From contig JALIGW010000005.1 in the NCBI GenBank assembly GCA_023053685.1, positions 24,084,001 through 24,148,000 of the forward strand: DNA of 64,000 bases, written 5' to 3'. Positions 10,938-24,017 of this stretch are shown piece after piece (position 1 is the first letter of the stretch; every line of letters starts with the position of its first letter). Source of the DNA: Diadophis punctatus similis (Eukaryota; Chordata; Lepidosauria; Squamata; Dipsadidae). Position numbers and translations under genes: made by a program. Under the pieces are notes generated by a model, which was not told the origin of the DNA, did not search any database, and saw only the letters and a list, made by a program, of their open reading frames with translations.

Positions 10938-11289
10938 GAGGTAGTCTTCGATTTACAACAGTTCAAAGTTACAACCGTACTGAAAAATGTAACCAGTGAC
11001 TGTTTTTCACAGTTACGACCTTTGCAGCATCCCCATGATCGTGTGATCAAAACTCAGATGCTTGGCAACTGGTTCATATTTATGACCGTTGCGTGTCCCA
11101 AGTTCATGGGATCGCCTTTTGTGACCTTCTGACAAAGACAATGGAGAAGCCAGATTCACTTAAAAACTGACTTCTCAACTGCAGTGATTCACTTAACAAC
11201 TTTGGCAAGAAAAGTCATAAAATGGGGCAAAACTCATTTAACAACCAAAATTTTGAGCTCAATTGTTGTTGTAAGTCGAGGACTACCTG
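10938..11289. mobile_element. TA-flanked MITE (GGTAGTCCTCGACTTACAAC family)
   Basis: The left end is GAGGTAGTCTTCGATTTACA and the right end GTAAGTCGAGGACTACCTG is its inverse. TA lies on both sides (10936-10937 and 11290-11291). The interior has short arms such as AAGTTACAACCGTACTG and CACTTAACAACTTTGGCAAG. Related copies lie at 32941, 41700 and 50215, with a terminal scrap at 46260. Confidence 0.75.
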
Positions 11290-11291
11290 TA

Positions 11292-12490
11292 TAAACTAGG
11301 AGTTCCTCTTAACATTTTTAGAGAACACCAGAAGTGGTAGGCAAGCAAAGCAAAAGGGCTTTTTGTCAGGATAGATGATTTGACCTTCCTACTATTGGCT
11401 ATTATCTTCAGGGACTAAGGTGTAGCTCTTTTTGCCATCAACAGCTATTGGAGTCTAAATCTGGGGAAACTCTCTACTAAATGACAACTCAGTTCATATA
11501 GTTAGAGTGAGAAAAAGAGGGTGAAGATAACCCCTCCCTAATAGTTCCCAGAATACAGGCTTCATCTACACATTAAGTGCTGTAGTTTGGCAAAATTGTG
11601 ACTATAGACTTGGAACAATAAAGAAATCTACCTGGAAGATTCACTACATGTCCTTCTTGGTTTTTAGGGCCTGACACTATCTTTATGACATAATTGGCTT
11701 TCCCTAGTCAAGTTGGCATTGTATGACAGTGCTACTGATTTGTTACCGAAGTGGTATTTGTGTTCACTACGTTGTTGGAAAAAAATAAAGTGCTGAATTA
11801 CTTTAGCTCTTATTGCAGATTGCAAATTTTATATCCCATTTAACAGAGTTTGCCATTCTAGAGGTCTCTAGAGCTTTGTAGGCTCTGCTTAAAAGCATTT
11901 TAAATAGTCATTGGGTGGTGTAATGAGATTGAACCTCTCTTCTGTGCTATTAATATATCTAGAAATCTAGATTGGATATCCATTTTTGTACTAAATTACT
12001 GGCAAGTAGCCACAGCAACTGAAATATGAGTGGTCACCTGTGTTAAAGGCTTCTTTGACTGCAATGTAATTCAGGTTTGTGATACTGTTCAGCAAAAGCA
12101 AAATCCACTGACACTAAAATGACTTCCAAAGAAGGTTGCTTATCGTTGAACCAACTCTGTTTTATTTCTTTCATTTTCAGATTAATTCTGTCCTTCATAT
12201 TGTATCTAATAATAAAGATCAGATCTATTTGATCGGATGGTTTTAAGCATCCATTACCAACTTGTCTGGTGACAACTCTGCTCCTGATGGATTGCAAGCT
12301 TGATGATAGATTTCATTTGGAACTGAAAGAAAAATTTAAGAGCATAATAAAATTAATTTCGTAAGACCAACGCCCCTTTTCTCTTCCACTTCTGCATAAG
12401 GTAGATGGATATTTTTTATTTTTGTAAAGGCTCTGTTGCTATCCTCTGTTGCTTGCAGTACCAGTTAGCATTTTTAGTTGCCCAATTGCT
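11292..12490. other. AT-rich sequence with one isolated DIRS-end-like word
   Basis: No gene found. At 12361-12378 the word GTAAGACCAACGCCCCTT matches the outermost end of the DIRS-like terminal repeat, without the rest of the element. Confidence 0.5.
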
Positions 12491-12502
12491 CATAAGTCTC
12501 TT

Positions 12503-12748
12503 CAGTGGTGAAATCCAATTTTTTTTAAACTACCGGTTCTGTGGGCATGGCTTGGTGGGCATGGCAGGGGAAGGATACTGCAAAATCTCCATTCCTTCCC
12601 TACTCCTGGGAGAAGGATATTGCAAAATCTCCATTCCCACCCCACTCTGGGGCTAGCCAGAGGTGGTATTTGTCAGTTCTCCGAACTACTCAAAATTTCC
12701 GCTACCGGTTCTCCAGAACCTGTCAGAACCTGCTGGATTTCACCCTTG
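12503..12748. mobile_element. hAT-type MITE (CAGTGGTGAAATCCA family)
   Basis: The left end is CAGTGGTGAAATCCAATTT and the right end TGGATTTCACCCTTG is its inverse. The flanks AGTCTCTT (12495-12502) and GGTCTCTT (12749-12756) match at seven of eight positions. The interior holds CTACCGGTTCT in the left arm and GCTACCGGTTCTCC in the right. It also holds a tandem duplication of GGATA(C/T)TGCAAAATCTCCATT at about 12573 and 12616. Confidence 0.85.
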
Positions 12749-12756
12749 GGTCTCTT

Positions 12757-14840
12757 GGATCTAAGGTTATATCAGCATCCTTAGTTTTGTCAAAAATAAG
12801 ATGCCACCTTCAGCATCCTAGCCACAGAAGCACTTTGCGGTCCAAGCCTTCTCTGAGGACCTCACGTTCAGTTGCAGAGCTACTTTGCAGCCCTGTTTGC
12901 ATCACTCCAGAGAGCCTTGTGGCATCTCTGTTGTTGATTTTTTCTCCCCTTATCAGGAGCGAGAGGAAGTGAAGCCACATCAGAGGAAGAGACGGCTTGG
13001 CAAAAGATATTCTTTTGGTTTTGGCAGGGAGAGGAAGGGGGGAGCAAAAGGGTGATCTTAAAATGATGAATTCTGAGAAAAAGCTGCTCGTGTCATAGCT
13101 TTGCCTGTGCAGGACAAGCACTCCAGTTCTGACAGCCTTATGTTCTCCGCACCGCACTTCTTTCAGAGAGAATTAATGTACTTTGAAAAGGGCATAGGCT
13201 CTTGTTCAAAATGTCTCCGGATGACAAATTTAGCCAACATGGGAGAAAACATTTACAGATAGATTAACCAGGGGACTGGCCTTAATAGCTCCTCAACAGG
13301 AAAAACACTGAGAAAGAAGGTAAATAAATAAAAAGAAAGCAGGATGTATAATTCTGAAACATTCTTTTCCTGTAGTCTCATTATCATGCTTAACTTGGCT
13401 ACTGAATGGGTCAATTTTTTTGAGTTCACACGGTATAATGTAAACTAACCCAATGGGTTGGATCTAAGCCAAAAAAAAAACACCTTAATAACCCCCAAAC
13501 TAAGTTTGTCATTAAAATGCTTAGCAGTTTTGCAGATTCAGCCTCTAGGCATTTAGTATACAAGGGTGGGGATAAATGGTGAAATTATATGCTGCAACAT
13601 CACAACCTAAATTCCATTCCTTTGGTGCAAAAGCTTGCATTGTGATATCACAACACATTTTGTGATTTGGTAAAACTTTGGATTGTTGCTGTGGTCTGTG
13701 CCTCCAAATCCTTATTTGATCTTCTCAAGGTGTGTTAATTGTTGCCGCACTGTTTTAATTCATGAGAAGCTTGGATTATAAATTGGTGATCAAAGAAACA
13801 AAATTGATTTTGCATAAATAGCTTAATACTTACTTTGTAAACAATAAATGTTGAACTTTAAAACAATACAAAATAAAATGGAAAGCAAAATTTTCTTCAA
13901 ATGATCATTGTATATAATTCAGTACACAATCTGCTCTGTTTCCTAATTGTGGTTCTACAATGTATCTAATTATATTTTAAATTGTATTTTTAATTATTCT
14001 GTGGTTCAGTTTTGCAGACACTTTATTTTGATTTTATTACTGTGAACTGCCAAAAAGTGTAGCAATGTGATGGATAAAATAATCTAATTTTTTAAAATTA
14101 TAATTCTATAGATAGCCTTACACAATATGCTATTATATATAATGTAAGTAATGTATTTTTAAAGTACAAATAATGCAGCATACAGTAGCTTTTCAACTAC
14201 TGTAAGAAATAGAACCTAAGGAGGCTAACAGCAGAGAAAAATATGCAACATTTTAATGAAAACACATTATAAAGTAGAATTAATATAATTATCAATGCAA
14301 AAGTGTTGAATATAAGAATCTCTGTCAGTTTTAATGATTGTTGCATTGAATTATTATGAACGGAAAATGATTGTTTAAAATGTATTGACACATTTAAAAC
14401 AAACTATGGTTTTATTTTATTGTAGGATTTTTAAATTTTCTAATAAAATGTCAAATAGTAGCAGTAATCAGGTTGATTTTTTGGGGGCCTGGGAAAATGT
14501 TGAATTTCAGCTTGTATGTGTTTGTATATGTACGTATATACTCTGTATGTGTGTGTGTGTGCAGGCTATATAATTATTTTAACAAATATGTAATAAACAT
14601 GTATATACAGAGAATGTAATATAAATAAAAGCCCTCTGCATCTTGAAAATCTTAGTTGCCAGATCTGTATCATCCAGCTCTAGCATTGTTCTACATTTTA
14701 GATGACCCACTTCTAATGACAGAATCAAGGATATAAAGATATCATTTAATTTGGAGTTCCTTTACCTTAGCAGTGAATTTTCTTTCTTAAGCACCAACCG
14801 TTCCTGTTTAGGTAGCTAAATAATTTTATTTGTTCACTAG
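12757..14840. other. AT-rich unassigned sequence
   Basis: No supported exon. The tract from 13780 to 14640 is very AT-rich. A short (GT)n run sits at about 14545-14560. Confidence 0.5.
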
Positions 14841-15320
14841 TGCCTACCAGGTTAGAGATTGGAAGTCCATGAATTCTAGTCCTACCTTAGACATGAGGCA
14901 GGGGTTGGTTCCGCTTACCTTCCCTACCGGTTTGCATCGCGACGGAAGTACGCTTCTCTCGTGCGCGCGTCACGTCACGCAAAACACACGGAAATGACCC
15001 TCTGCGCATGCACAGAAGCCTTTGCGCATGCGCAGAGGGGGTATTTTTGCAAGCCGCGGTGACCGGAGGACCGGTTCGGGAGCGTGGACCGCCAGTCATT
15101 GCTGCCGGTTCAGCGAGTGGCTGTAAATTTCCGCTACCGGTTCTAAAGTATCGGTCCGAACTGGCAGCAACCCACCACTGACATGGGGCCATCTGGGTGG
15201 CCTTGGGCCAGTCACACTCAGCCATTAGGGAAGAGGCAAAAGAAACCTTTTCTGAAAAGCCTTCTCAAGAAAACTTCAGGGATTTGTCAAGACTGACTCA
15301 AAGGAACAAACAAGTCCTTC
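14841..15320 (+). mobile_element. tRNA-derived SINE interrupted by a hAT-type MITE
   Basis: The 5' portion is TTGGAAGTCCATGAATTCTAG … CCTTAGACATGAGG. After the insertion (14899-15180) it resumes as ACATGGGGCCATCTGGGTGG, CCTTGGGCCAGTCACACTCA, a CCTTCTCAAGAAAACTTCAG block and AGACTGACTCAAAGG. The block order equals the copy at 2965-3490. A partial repeat of the tail words (GCAGTCTTCAGGAATCAA) appears near 15388-15405. Confidence 0.7.
14899..15180. mobile_element. hAT-type MITE with NRF1-like palindrome
   Basis: Flanking 8-mers ACATGAGG (14891-14898) and ACATGGGG (15181-15188) form a target duplication with one mismatch inside a SINE. The left end is CAGGGGTTGGTTCCGCTTAC and the right end GCAGCAACCCACCACTG is a diverged inverse. 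The interior is CpG-rich. It contains GCGCATGCGC at 15024-15033 and the near copy GCGCATGCAC at 15004-15013 in a small hairpin. CTACCGGTT words are shared with the element at 12503. Confidence 0.85.
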
Positions 15321-15439
15321 CAAGGAAATATCTCCAGTTTTCTTAAATCTGAAATCTTACGGAATAAATTACAAAGGGCAGTCTAGGCAGTCTTCAGGAA
15401 TCAACCCTGACTCAAAGACACCAACCCCACCCCCCCCAA

Positions 15440-16507
15440 ATTTAAACTTGGATTCTAATGTATGACATAATATATAGGAAAAAGTTTGGAATGTGTTCTT
15501 CTGTTCCTCAAGAAAAATTCTATTCCATTCCCCCATCTGGCCCAGATAATTTGTAGGTTAAAAAGCATCATTTGTAGGATATTTTTCAAAGTATCAGTTA
15601 AAGGTACAATCTAAAAGCAAGCTTGTGTTTGAAAACAGAATCTGGATTAGGATTCTTGTCATGGGGAGATAAGTGACTTTAATCTTGGTTTCTTGCTGCA
15701 AACAGGAACCAGGTTGAGAAGCTCCCTATCTGATATTGATTATTTTTAAAGTGCATAATATAATTACTGATTGTACAAATTTTTCCTTATTGAGTTTGTT
15801 TCCTAGGCAGGCTGAAAATATTCTTAATTTAGACATTCAGGATCGAGCCTCCAATTATGCAAAAGATGAATATTTCCTGTCAGTTGTGGGACTTGTAGGT
15901 GATAGCTCTTATCCAGTTCGACCTGACCAAGATTGACATAATAATGCTGTAGGAAAATAATGCTGAGCAGAAGCTGAGCCATGGGGAGAGGAAAATGTAT
16001 TTGGCAAAGATGGGGAGGATTCCTATTGTAAAATAATGTGGCAGATGGTACTCAGTTGAAAACTCCAGGGTGGTTCCCGCTTGGGGCTGTGTATGTTGCA
16101 GGGGACAGCTCTGAGTGAAATACTTCATTTAGATATTAGCTGTTTTATTTTATCATTTATTATACAGTGATGTGTAGGCCAATTAACATGTTGTATTTTA
16201 GTTTGGGGAATGGCATTGCTATCTTCTGTTTGATTATATGCACTGTCAAGCTGCAGCACAGGAGTCTGGCATATGCCATCCTCAAACAATCACACTGAGC
16301 GTATTACAGGCACACACTTACTCTGCTTTCACCATTACCTAGCAATTGAAGCAACAGGAAATTGTGACCTAACAATACGTTTTTCAATAGAAAGGTGGTT
16401 AGAAAGCTGAATTAGATAGCGTTTATATACTTTACATTGTGCCATCCTAGTTTTATCGAGGCAGAATGATGTAGCCACCCTTTATTATATACGGAAATAT
16501 TAGGAAT
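15440..16507. other. Unassigned sequence
   Basis: No convincing gene. A frame around 15808-15936 sits behind a pyrimidine-rich TTTGTTTCCTAG acceptor-like site, but it has no domain I recognise (see rejected items). Confidence 0.45.
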
Positions 16508-16521
16508 TGCCTGAAATATGC

Positions 16522-16731
16522 CTATGGAGATTTTCAGTTATCCAGGTCATGGTTGTCTCAAAGGTGCTTTTTCAAAAGGCAACTGGACTTTCTTTGTTTT
16601 TCCTTGGAGACATTTCACTTCTCATCCAAGAAGTGAAAGTGAACTGAAGAAGCTTCTTGGATGAGAAGCAAAAGGTCTTCAGGCAAAAACAAAGAAAAGT
16701 CCAGTTGCCTTTTGAAAAAACACCTTTGGGA
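16522..16731. mobile_element. Foldback element with a 14-bp target duplication
   Basis: The 14-mer TGCCTGAAATATGC is identical on both sides (16508-16521 and 16732-16745). Between them lies a hairpin: AAAAGGCAACTGGACTTTCT and TTCTCATCCAAGAAG in the left arm are answered by CTTCTTGGATGAGAA and GAAAAGTCCAGTTGCCTTTT in the right arm. The left arm extends about 35 nt past the right one. A one-sided relative lies at about 30920-31080. A duplication this long suits LINE-style target priming better than a cut-and-paste transposase. Confidence 0.8.
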
Positions 16732-16745
16732 TGCCTGAAATATGC

Positions 16746-19700
16746 TTCCCTTTGTTTTTGTTTTATCTATAGATGTAATTCCTTTCTGCTCTGCTGACAA
16801 AAGGAATATGCAGAGCAACCTGCTTATAATTCATATTGAGTTATTATAGTTTGGCTACTACTGGCTGTTTCTGTGGTGAAACTACACAAATCTTAATTTT
16901 ATTTTCAAGAAAAGCAGATTATCTTAACCTGTTTTGACTGAACTCATGACATGCAATTGGTTAAAGTGGTTGCGGATGGTGTTTGCAGATAAGAGAATAT
17001 TCACTGGGTTTATTTATTTGTTTATTTTATATTTATGTTTCTCTAAATTGGTCTTTTTAAGATACTTATCCCATACTTGTTATGGGAGATGGGATTTGTA
17101 CCTGCAGGATACACATCCTGGAAGAGGTCTTTGGCAACTCATCTTTTCCCAGATTAAGAGACTGCACAGTCCCAAATTGGATGGGGAACATGTTCAGGGT
17201 AACAACATCCTAAAATGGATTGAGCTAGTTTGGATCTCACTGTCTCATCTTTGGGCTTATACCTGACATCATGCCTATATTTATGAATCTGCCAAGACAG
17301 CTAAATTGTAGGTATCTGTCATTTTATCAGAACAACTGTTAACACTTGGTAGATGGGCCCTTCAGTGTTTACCATTAACTTGCTTGGCAGATGTTGAGCT
17401 AAGTCAGTGTTAACACAGTCCTAAGGATTTAGCTGGATGTTGGAAATTCATGTACAAAATACCTATTGTGGGAAATACAAATTTTGGACGGTTTTTACAT
17501 TTATACTTGAGCTTGACTTTCCAGAATATTTGTTCGGTGTGTTCTGCTTCTATTGATTTGTGAGTTCTTGTGGTCTCGTTTGTGTCTCAAAAGTTACAGG
17601 TGGATTGCTAGAGCTGCCTATGATGAATAAAATTTACTGTTGTTGACTTGTATGGATGCATGACCTAGCAAATTGTTAACTGGTCTGTAAAACTTTAACA
17701 AGTAATTTGGGGATTCCAGAATTCTTCCATATTATCCGTCCTTCCTCCCAGCATTTCAATACAGTTCTCTTCCTGCCTCATAAAATAATTTATGCAAAGC
17801 ACAACCAGTTTAAAAATCGATGTAGGATCTGGGACAAAATAAGCAAGGTGATTTGTTACTCTTACTCTGCTTTAAACTCCCCTAGCACTGAGCTTTGGTA
17901 CATAAGCACATTAATGCCTTAAAGTTAGGCTACGATAGGTTTCTCTGGGATGTTTATCTAACACCTGGTAAGAGCTAGCAGATTGTATCCTTCTAAATTG
18001 TTTTAAATTTTGCAAACTATTCCCTAGAGTAATTAATTATAGAATTATAGATTTGAAGAATACTGAAAATGCATAGAAATCTTAAGATAGCTAACATTGT
18101 CTATGAAAAAACCATTGCAGATGCACTATTGAAAATCCAGTGGGAAAAGTTTAGTTAGATTTCTCAACACGTTTTATTAGGATTTATTAAAACTGAACAA
18201 TTGAAAAATCATTAAAATTAAAATGAAACATAGTTTCTAAAACCTTGCTTATATAATGTTTTGGCTAGGATACACCAGAATTTCTAATCTGATATCACAA
18301 GAAAAGTCACAGGTGAAAGAAAGGTTCAATTTTTTCTTTCTTTTTCTTTTTTTAAATAAACTTTAAGTTTATTGAAATGAAATACTTCCTTCTTGTGGTA
18401 GTGGAAGCCTTCGATAGGACACTTTTCTACTAGAGATTTAGTAGGGTTTTTATAATTCAATAAAAACAAACCTGTGAGTTGATTCTATTTTGATCAAATT
18501 GGAGGATAAAATATTTCCTTAATTTTATCCCTTGACTTGGTACAGTAGATGGTTTTTGAAATGTGACATCCCAACTAATATTTCTTAGTACTTAGTTGAT
18601 GAAGGATAAGATGAAAAGTTGCACAGAGGATTTGCCTAAAGGAGTTTTCGCAGGAAAACACCTGCCTTCCCCTCTTCTCCAGGGTGTTCTCCGGTTGAGA
18701 GAGAACCGAGTTAGTTGCTTAGATAAAAGTGGTTAGGATCAGGTGTTCCAAGCTTATTTTTTGTTATAATCTGTACAGTTTCATTTTTAACAAAACAACT
18801 TGCTCTCACTGCCCGCACAAGTTAAATGAGATTGTTTGGGAAAAGCCTGATTTGGAGCGGTTACCGTTAGAGTAATATTTTAGACCGATAGAAAATTTAC
18901 ACTACTGGAGGGGAAATTGCTTCTGTCCCTGCCTTTGTTTATTGAGTTACTGCCCTTGACTCTCTTCAAAAAATTTCAAGGAGGATGAGAAGAGAATAAA
19001 CTACCCAAAAGCCCAATCTATATTTTTAGGACATTAATACAAATTTTCAACAAAAGAGTCCTACTTATTTTGGGCCTAGGAAAAATACCCTTGTACTGTA
19101 GAACCTAAGCAGAGGGTATGGACATAGTTCAGATGAACAGAGCCAAAGTAAATTGCTGTCTCACCTTGGCATTCCCTGATTCTCCCAGAAGCAGGATTTT
19201 GTACAACCCAAATAGAAAGCTGTTCTTCATAGTCCATATAAATGTTATTTCTACTAGGGTTGACAGCTGGTCGATATGCATACTTTCCCTATGAAGATTG
19301 AGTATGTATCTGCTCCCAATATAGAGGTTGAGTCTGTTTCACATGTCCTTTTATAGTGCCCACAGTAATGCACTGTCAATCAGACCTAATAGACCCACTC
19401 TTTAATCTGAAAAAAATCCACTCATGATGAGGCAATTCAGATATTCTTATTAAATGACTGATACCCAATAGCAAAAAATTTATTTTACACTTTAACTTAT
19501 AGAAATAATTTAGTCCCTTCTGTGCAATGTTAACTTCTCCCATTTATATATGAATGTACTATACTTAGTCAGATGTACATTGTATTAATGCTGTGCTGTG
19601 TTTTTTAAATAGTGTAACTTGGTCTTGGACAGCAAAAGAGCTTTTCCACAGAAATTGCTGGGTAGAATCCTTGAAAGTCATACGTAGAGAATTGTTATTT

Positions 19701-21090
19701 CTACTTGCTTATCACTTCCTTTTGTTTAGGTTTAGCAATATCAATAGCATGGCTTAGGCAATAAATTTATTTTTTTCTCTTGTCTGCCACTTCAGAAAAA
19801 TCAACTCACTGGAGGAAAAAACACCCAAACAGGCTATTTGCTGATTAAGATCTATGGCAAAAAAACAAAACTAAGTGCAATGCTAGTAAATGCATAGCAA
19901 AATCAAAACAGAAAGAAATGGAAAATATTAGTCTTTTTCTTTCTAGCTTTACGTTGTAGTACAGTGATTTTTACTTATTTATACTATTTTAAGAGCTTTT
20001 TAAGCATCACTAAATATGCTCAAGCTAGTCACCTTCTTAGTAAATACCAAGCTACTCTGATTTCAAGCCATCTGAAAAGATTAAGTGCTAGCTAATTCAC
20101 ATGTTAGTTTGGATATGATAAATTCACTCCAAGGTCATTTTTCCACCCGATTGATATTCGTGCTCTTTATGATAAACACCAAACACTACCATGTGAGGGC
20201 ACATGCAAATTATGTTTATATTACACAGAACTGACACAATCAAATTACCAATATGATGATTTTAGCAAGTTCAAACGAAACTTTTTTTTGGCTCTTAAAT
20301 GTATGTAAAGATTGGTAAATGCCATTCATTGGCTCTGTATTATAATTCTGCTACATTTTTACATTTTGCTAATGAAATCCAGTTGTCAGGAAGCAGCTTT
20401 TCTTAAATATGTCTTGAAATATTAAATATAACTGAAGTTTTGATTTAGAAAACTCTTGTTTTTTTTGTAGGAAAAATGTTAAATGCAAAGAATGTCAAGT
20501 TGCAACTATGAAAGGGGAAACTGGAGATTCAGAAGAATTGTTTTATGACTGGGTTAGGGTTGGAGATAAAGCTCTTTTCCTTACTTTTGGGGAGATTCTG
20601 GATTTTTAATCCCTCGGGCTTGTCGTCTCCACTACAAGCATATATTTTTATTCAGCATTAACTTCAACAGAAGCTAGAATAATAAACATAATGAATGGGA
20701 CTTGATGTTTTTGGCAAGATTATGCAAATTTTCTGGCAGATCCCTCCTTTATTTCTAAAACAATGGTTACTTTGAAACTTGAGAGATGTAAAAAAGAAAG
20801 TGGAAATGACTAATTTATGACATAGTGATGTTTTGGGGACAAACCTATAGTTAGATAGATTTTAAAAAACAGTAAAGTGCAGGCAAAACCTGGACAATTT
20901 TCATTGTACGATTATGTTGCCAGCCTCCTCAAAGAAACCAACAACTCCTAAATATAAGGGTAATTAATTTTAGGGTATTTAATTAAATCTACTTTAAAGG
21001 GGGCTAATTTCTTTAGGTAGCTCTTGGTATTTGTCCCTGGCTGACTTAATGTACTTGGTTTGATTTTGGTGAGTGTTGCCATTATTTATT
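16746..21090. other. Long repeat-poor AT-rich tract
   Basis: No gene, RNA or repeat family was recognised over 4.3 kb. Frames are short. The paucity of young repeats contrasts with the flanks. Confidence 0.5.
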
Positions 21091-21092
21091 TA

Positions 21093-21652
21093 CAGTATTT
21101 TTCGGTCTATAAGATGCACATCCCCCCCAAAAAAGTGGGTGGAAATGTCTGTGCGTCTTATAGAGCGAATGTTGCTGAAGCCCCGCCGGCCCCCATTTTT
21201 GGCCTCCACACATCTCGCTTTTGGCCCATTCCAGGCGGCGGGGATTGCCATCACTACTGATTGCAATAGGTGGCAGGGGTGATAGGTGGTGGCAATCCCC
21301 GCTGCCTGGAACAGGCCAAAAATGAGGTGTGTGGAGGCCAAAAATGGGGCACGTGGAGGCCGAAAATGGGGCATGCGGAGGTGGCAATAGGTGGCAGCAA
21401 TCCCCGTAGCCTGGAACAGCTGATTGGTGGTATTCCGGGAGGCTGATCCAACCGCCAAACAGCCGTTCGTGCTAAATGAAGCTGCAATAATGTGCTGAAG
21501 CTAACCAGGCTGTTTGCTTTTGCTGCAAGGATGTTAGCCAGATGAATACCGATGGATGCTGGGAGGCAGAGGCAGATTTTTTTTCTTGTTTTTCTCCCCA
21601 AAAGCTAGGTGTGTCTTATGGTCTGGAGTGTCTTATAGTGTGAAAAATATGG
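21093..21652. mobile_element. TA-flanked MITE (CCGTATTTTTCGG family), 560 bp
   Basis: The left end is CAGTATTTTTCGGTCTATAA and the right end is …AGTGTGAAAAATATGG, with TA on both sides. The interior carries a hairpin in which GGCCTCCACACATCT and GGCGGGGATTGCCATC (21200-21252) are answered by GGTGGCAATCCCCGC and TGTGTGGAGGCC (21285-21340). Before the right end comes GGGAGGCAGAGGCAGATTTT, shared with the copy at 37477 (GGAGGCAGAGGCCTTTT near 38386). Confidence 0.75.
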
Positions 21653-21654
21653 TA

Positions 21655-24016
21655 GTTATCATATTTATATAGCCACCCATCTCAAGATTTTGTGACTCCA
21701 GGCGGGATTTAATAAAAACCATAAAAAACTAACAAAAAAATCAGCAATTAAAACACAATTAACCCAATCAATACTCAGGGACAAATCCTTTAGAACTCAC
21801 CAGGTGCCTTGTCCCATCTGATTTTACTTTCCTCCTCATTATTTTAAGAAAACAGGAATGCTATAAAGGAAAATGCCATTTCCCCCAAAAATGTTTGAGT
21901 TCCCATAGACATTGTATCATCATTCTTAGAAAGTAAAAACAGAGGCTTGATAATTTGATTTGAGAAGAAAAGACAGAAATAAACTAAAGTGGAAAAGAGG
22001 GTGGGATGCAAACAATTTTACTAGTTTGCCTTTTGGCAAATATATGCTTTATTGTTCGTCATTTCCCCCTTGTTAACCGTTTTGTGAGAGCACCCATTTT
22101 CATGCCCTCAAAAGTTTAAATATGCCTCTGGTCCCCTAAAATTGGACAACTGTGACTGAAATTAAATGAATGTTAATGAATTTAATAAATATTGTAGCTG
22201 TTAACATTTCATATTAGCGGTAGGAACTTTAGAGTGTATTGAATCGAGTTTTCATTCCTGCTGAAATTCATAGCAACCCAGTGGCTTCTAAGATATGACT
22301 GTTGCATTTGGTAAGATTAGAAATGTAAATGCTGATGTGCTCGGAAAGTTAGATTCTTCAGCGACTCCTGCAGTCTATTATTTAGTTTGCTGTGAGGTTT
22401 CCATGGAGGTCTACTGAAATATTTTATCATATCATAGAATGAAGCCCGTCTATCATGAATAATTCATAATTTTATATGAATTTACTGCCATAACCTGCTC
22501 CTCTGTGGGTTCAATGCTTACTCTCATAAAACTGAGAATAGCAGCACAGCTTTGACTTTTCAAAAGGATAACATTGTCCTACCTTATTCACGGGATTTTT
22601 ACCAGGGCCCAGGAAATATTAGCCTCTGCTGCTTGCTCTCCTGTCTTTTCAAACTATTTGCCTTTCTTAACACAAGCACACCACATCCGTGAAGAAGAGA
22701 AGAGCTTGTTGTTGCTTATGCTAGAAGTCCTTTGTCTGGAAGTCTCTTCCTCTCATTTAAGCTACTTGTGAGGCTAAAACATTGCTCTGAGCACTTCAGA
22801 GGTCAGGCGCATGTAGCAGAAATGTAATGAATAGAGAGAGTTCGTCTTCATTCTGTGAGTAAACAGTAGATGGCGTTTCTTTTAGTCAAGGTCTTTGTTT
22901 ATTTAGAATGTCTTAATACCGAGGAATTAATAAACCCTCCAATATCCATAAAAGTGCCAGGTTTACAAAATGCAGCCATAATTCAGGTGAAATAATTAAG
23001 GCATTCCTGGATTTGTTTCATCCCTGGGTTGACACATTGGAGAGAGCTTCATTTGGTAGGAATCAGCAGTTTTATGTGGTAATTAATTTTAACTTCAATG
23101 GGGAAGCTAAAGTGCTCAAATTGTACCCTTGGTTTCTACACGGAGGTGGAAATAGCCCAATATTTATTATTAAGACTTCAGGGCTATGAAGTAGCACGCA
23201 TAGTAGAATGAAATGAAGCTTTTAAGATTTTACCCAAAGCTGATTTAGTTTATGGTATAATCTGCTAGTTAAACCATATTGCAGGCTTTCAGTCGCCTTT
23301 AAAATAAATCACATTAGTTACTGTGAAAAACCTCACCTCTTGATTACAGCACATTATTTTACTTTCTCTCAATTTTGCTGTATGAATAATGCATGTATGT
23401 ATTTCTATGGGTAATTAATTCTAGTGGAAATACACAAAATGGAGTTCCAGGTATTAACATAACTTAAGTTTCCCAATTAACTAATTTTAATATTTAACTA
23501 GATAGAATCTAGAGGGATAGATTCCTTTCTGATTCTTATTCTGTCTTGTATAGATTTCTGCTAATTTTTAGAAGTGTTCAGTCTACCTTGATCTCAATAA
23601 TTTAGTAATCTCCAGATATATTGTATTTCAACTCCAGTGTTGATTGATAGATGGTTGGGCCAAAGGCTGGCTGAAGAATTGTGTTATTCTGTTAATTCTG
23701 GTCTAGTGGAAGAAGATGATTCAACCCTAATAGGTAATAAAGTAATACATAAAACTACTTGGGCAGAACCACACAGAGGACCCAAATAAATCCTTCAATC
23801 TTGAGTGATTCAGAGAAATTTTCTAAGAAAACCCTCAAACTATGAATGTTTAAAGCATAAATCTTGTTCTTCTGTTCATAGAGATAGATTGAAAAGTTGT
23901 CTGTAATGTTGTTTGTTTCTTTCAGTCCCAAATGGTTTTTTCACTATTGAAGGAACCCTTGATTAATTGATTAATCAAATTTATATGCAAGAGCCATGTA
24001 TATATTTGTATTTGTA
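21655..24016. other. AT-rich repeat-poor tract, possible conserved non-coding elements
   Basis: No exon was found. From about 22200 to 23420 the sequence lacks recognisable repeats and has many homeodomain-type TAATTA cores (for example TAATTAATAAA near 22926 and GGTAATTAATT near 23410), with even composition. This is the texture of ancient conserved enhancers, but conservation cannot be tested here. Confidence 0.35.
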
Positions 24017-24017
24017 G

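Noticed and set aside
15736..15936. Candidate exon behind TTTGTTTCCTAG
   Set aside because: An acceptor-like site and a possible donor near 15897 are present, but the peptide matches no family I know and has no neighbouring exons. Chance cannot be excluded.
16934..17266. 110-codon plus-strand frame
   Set aside because: A hydrophobic start comes from TTTATTTATTTG runs; no domain and no supporting signals.
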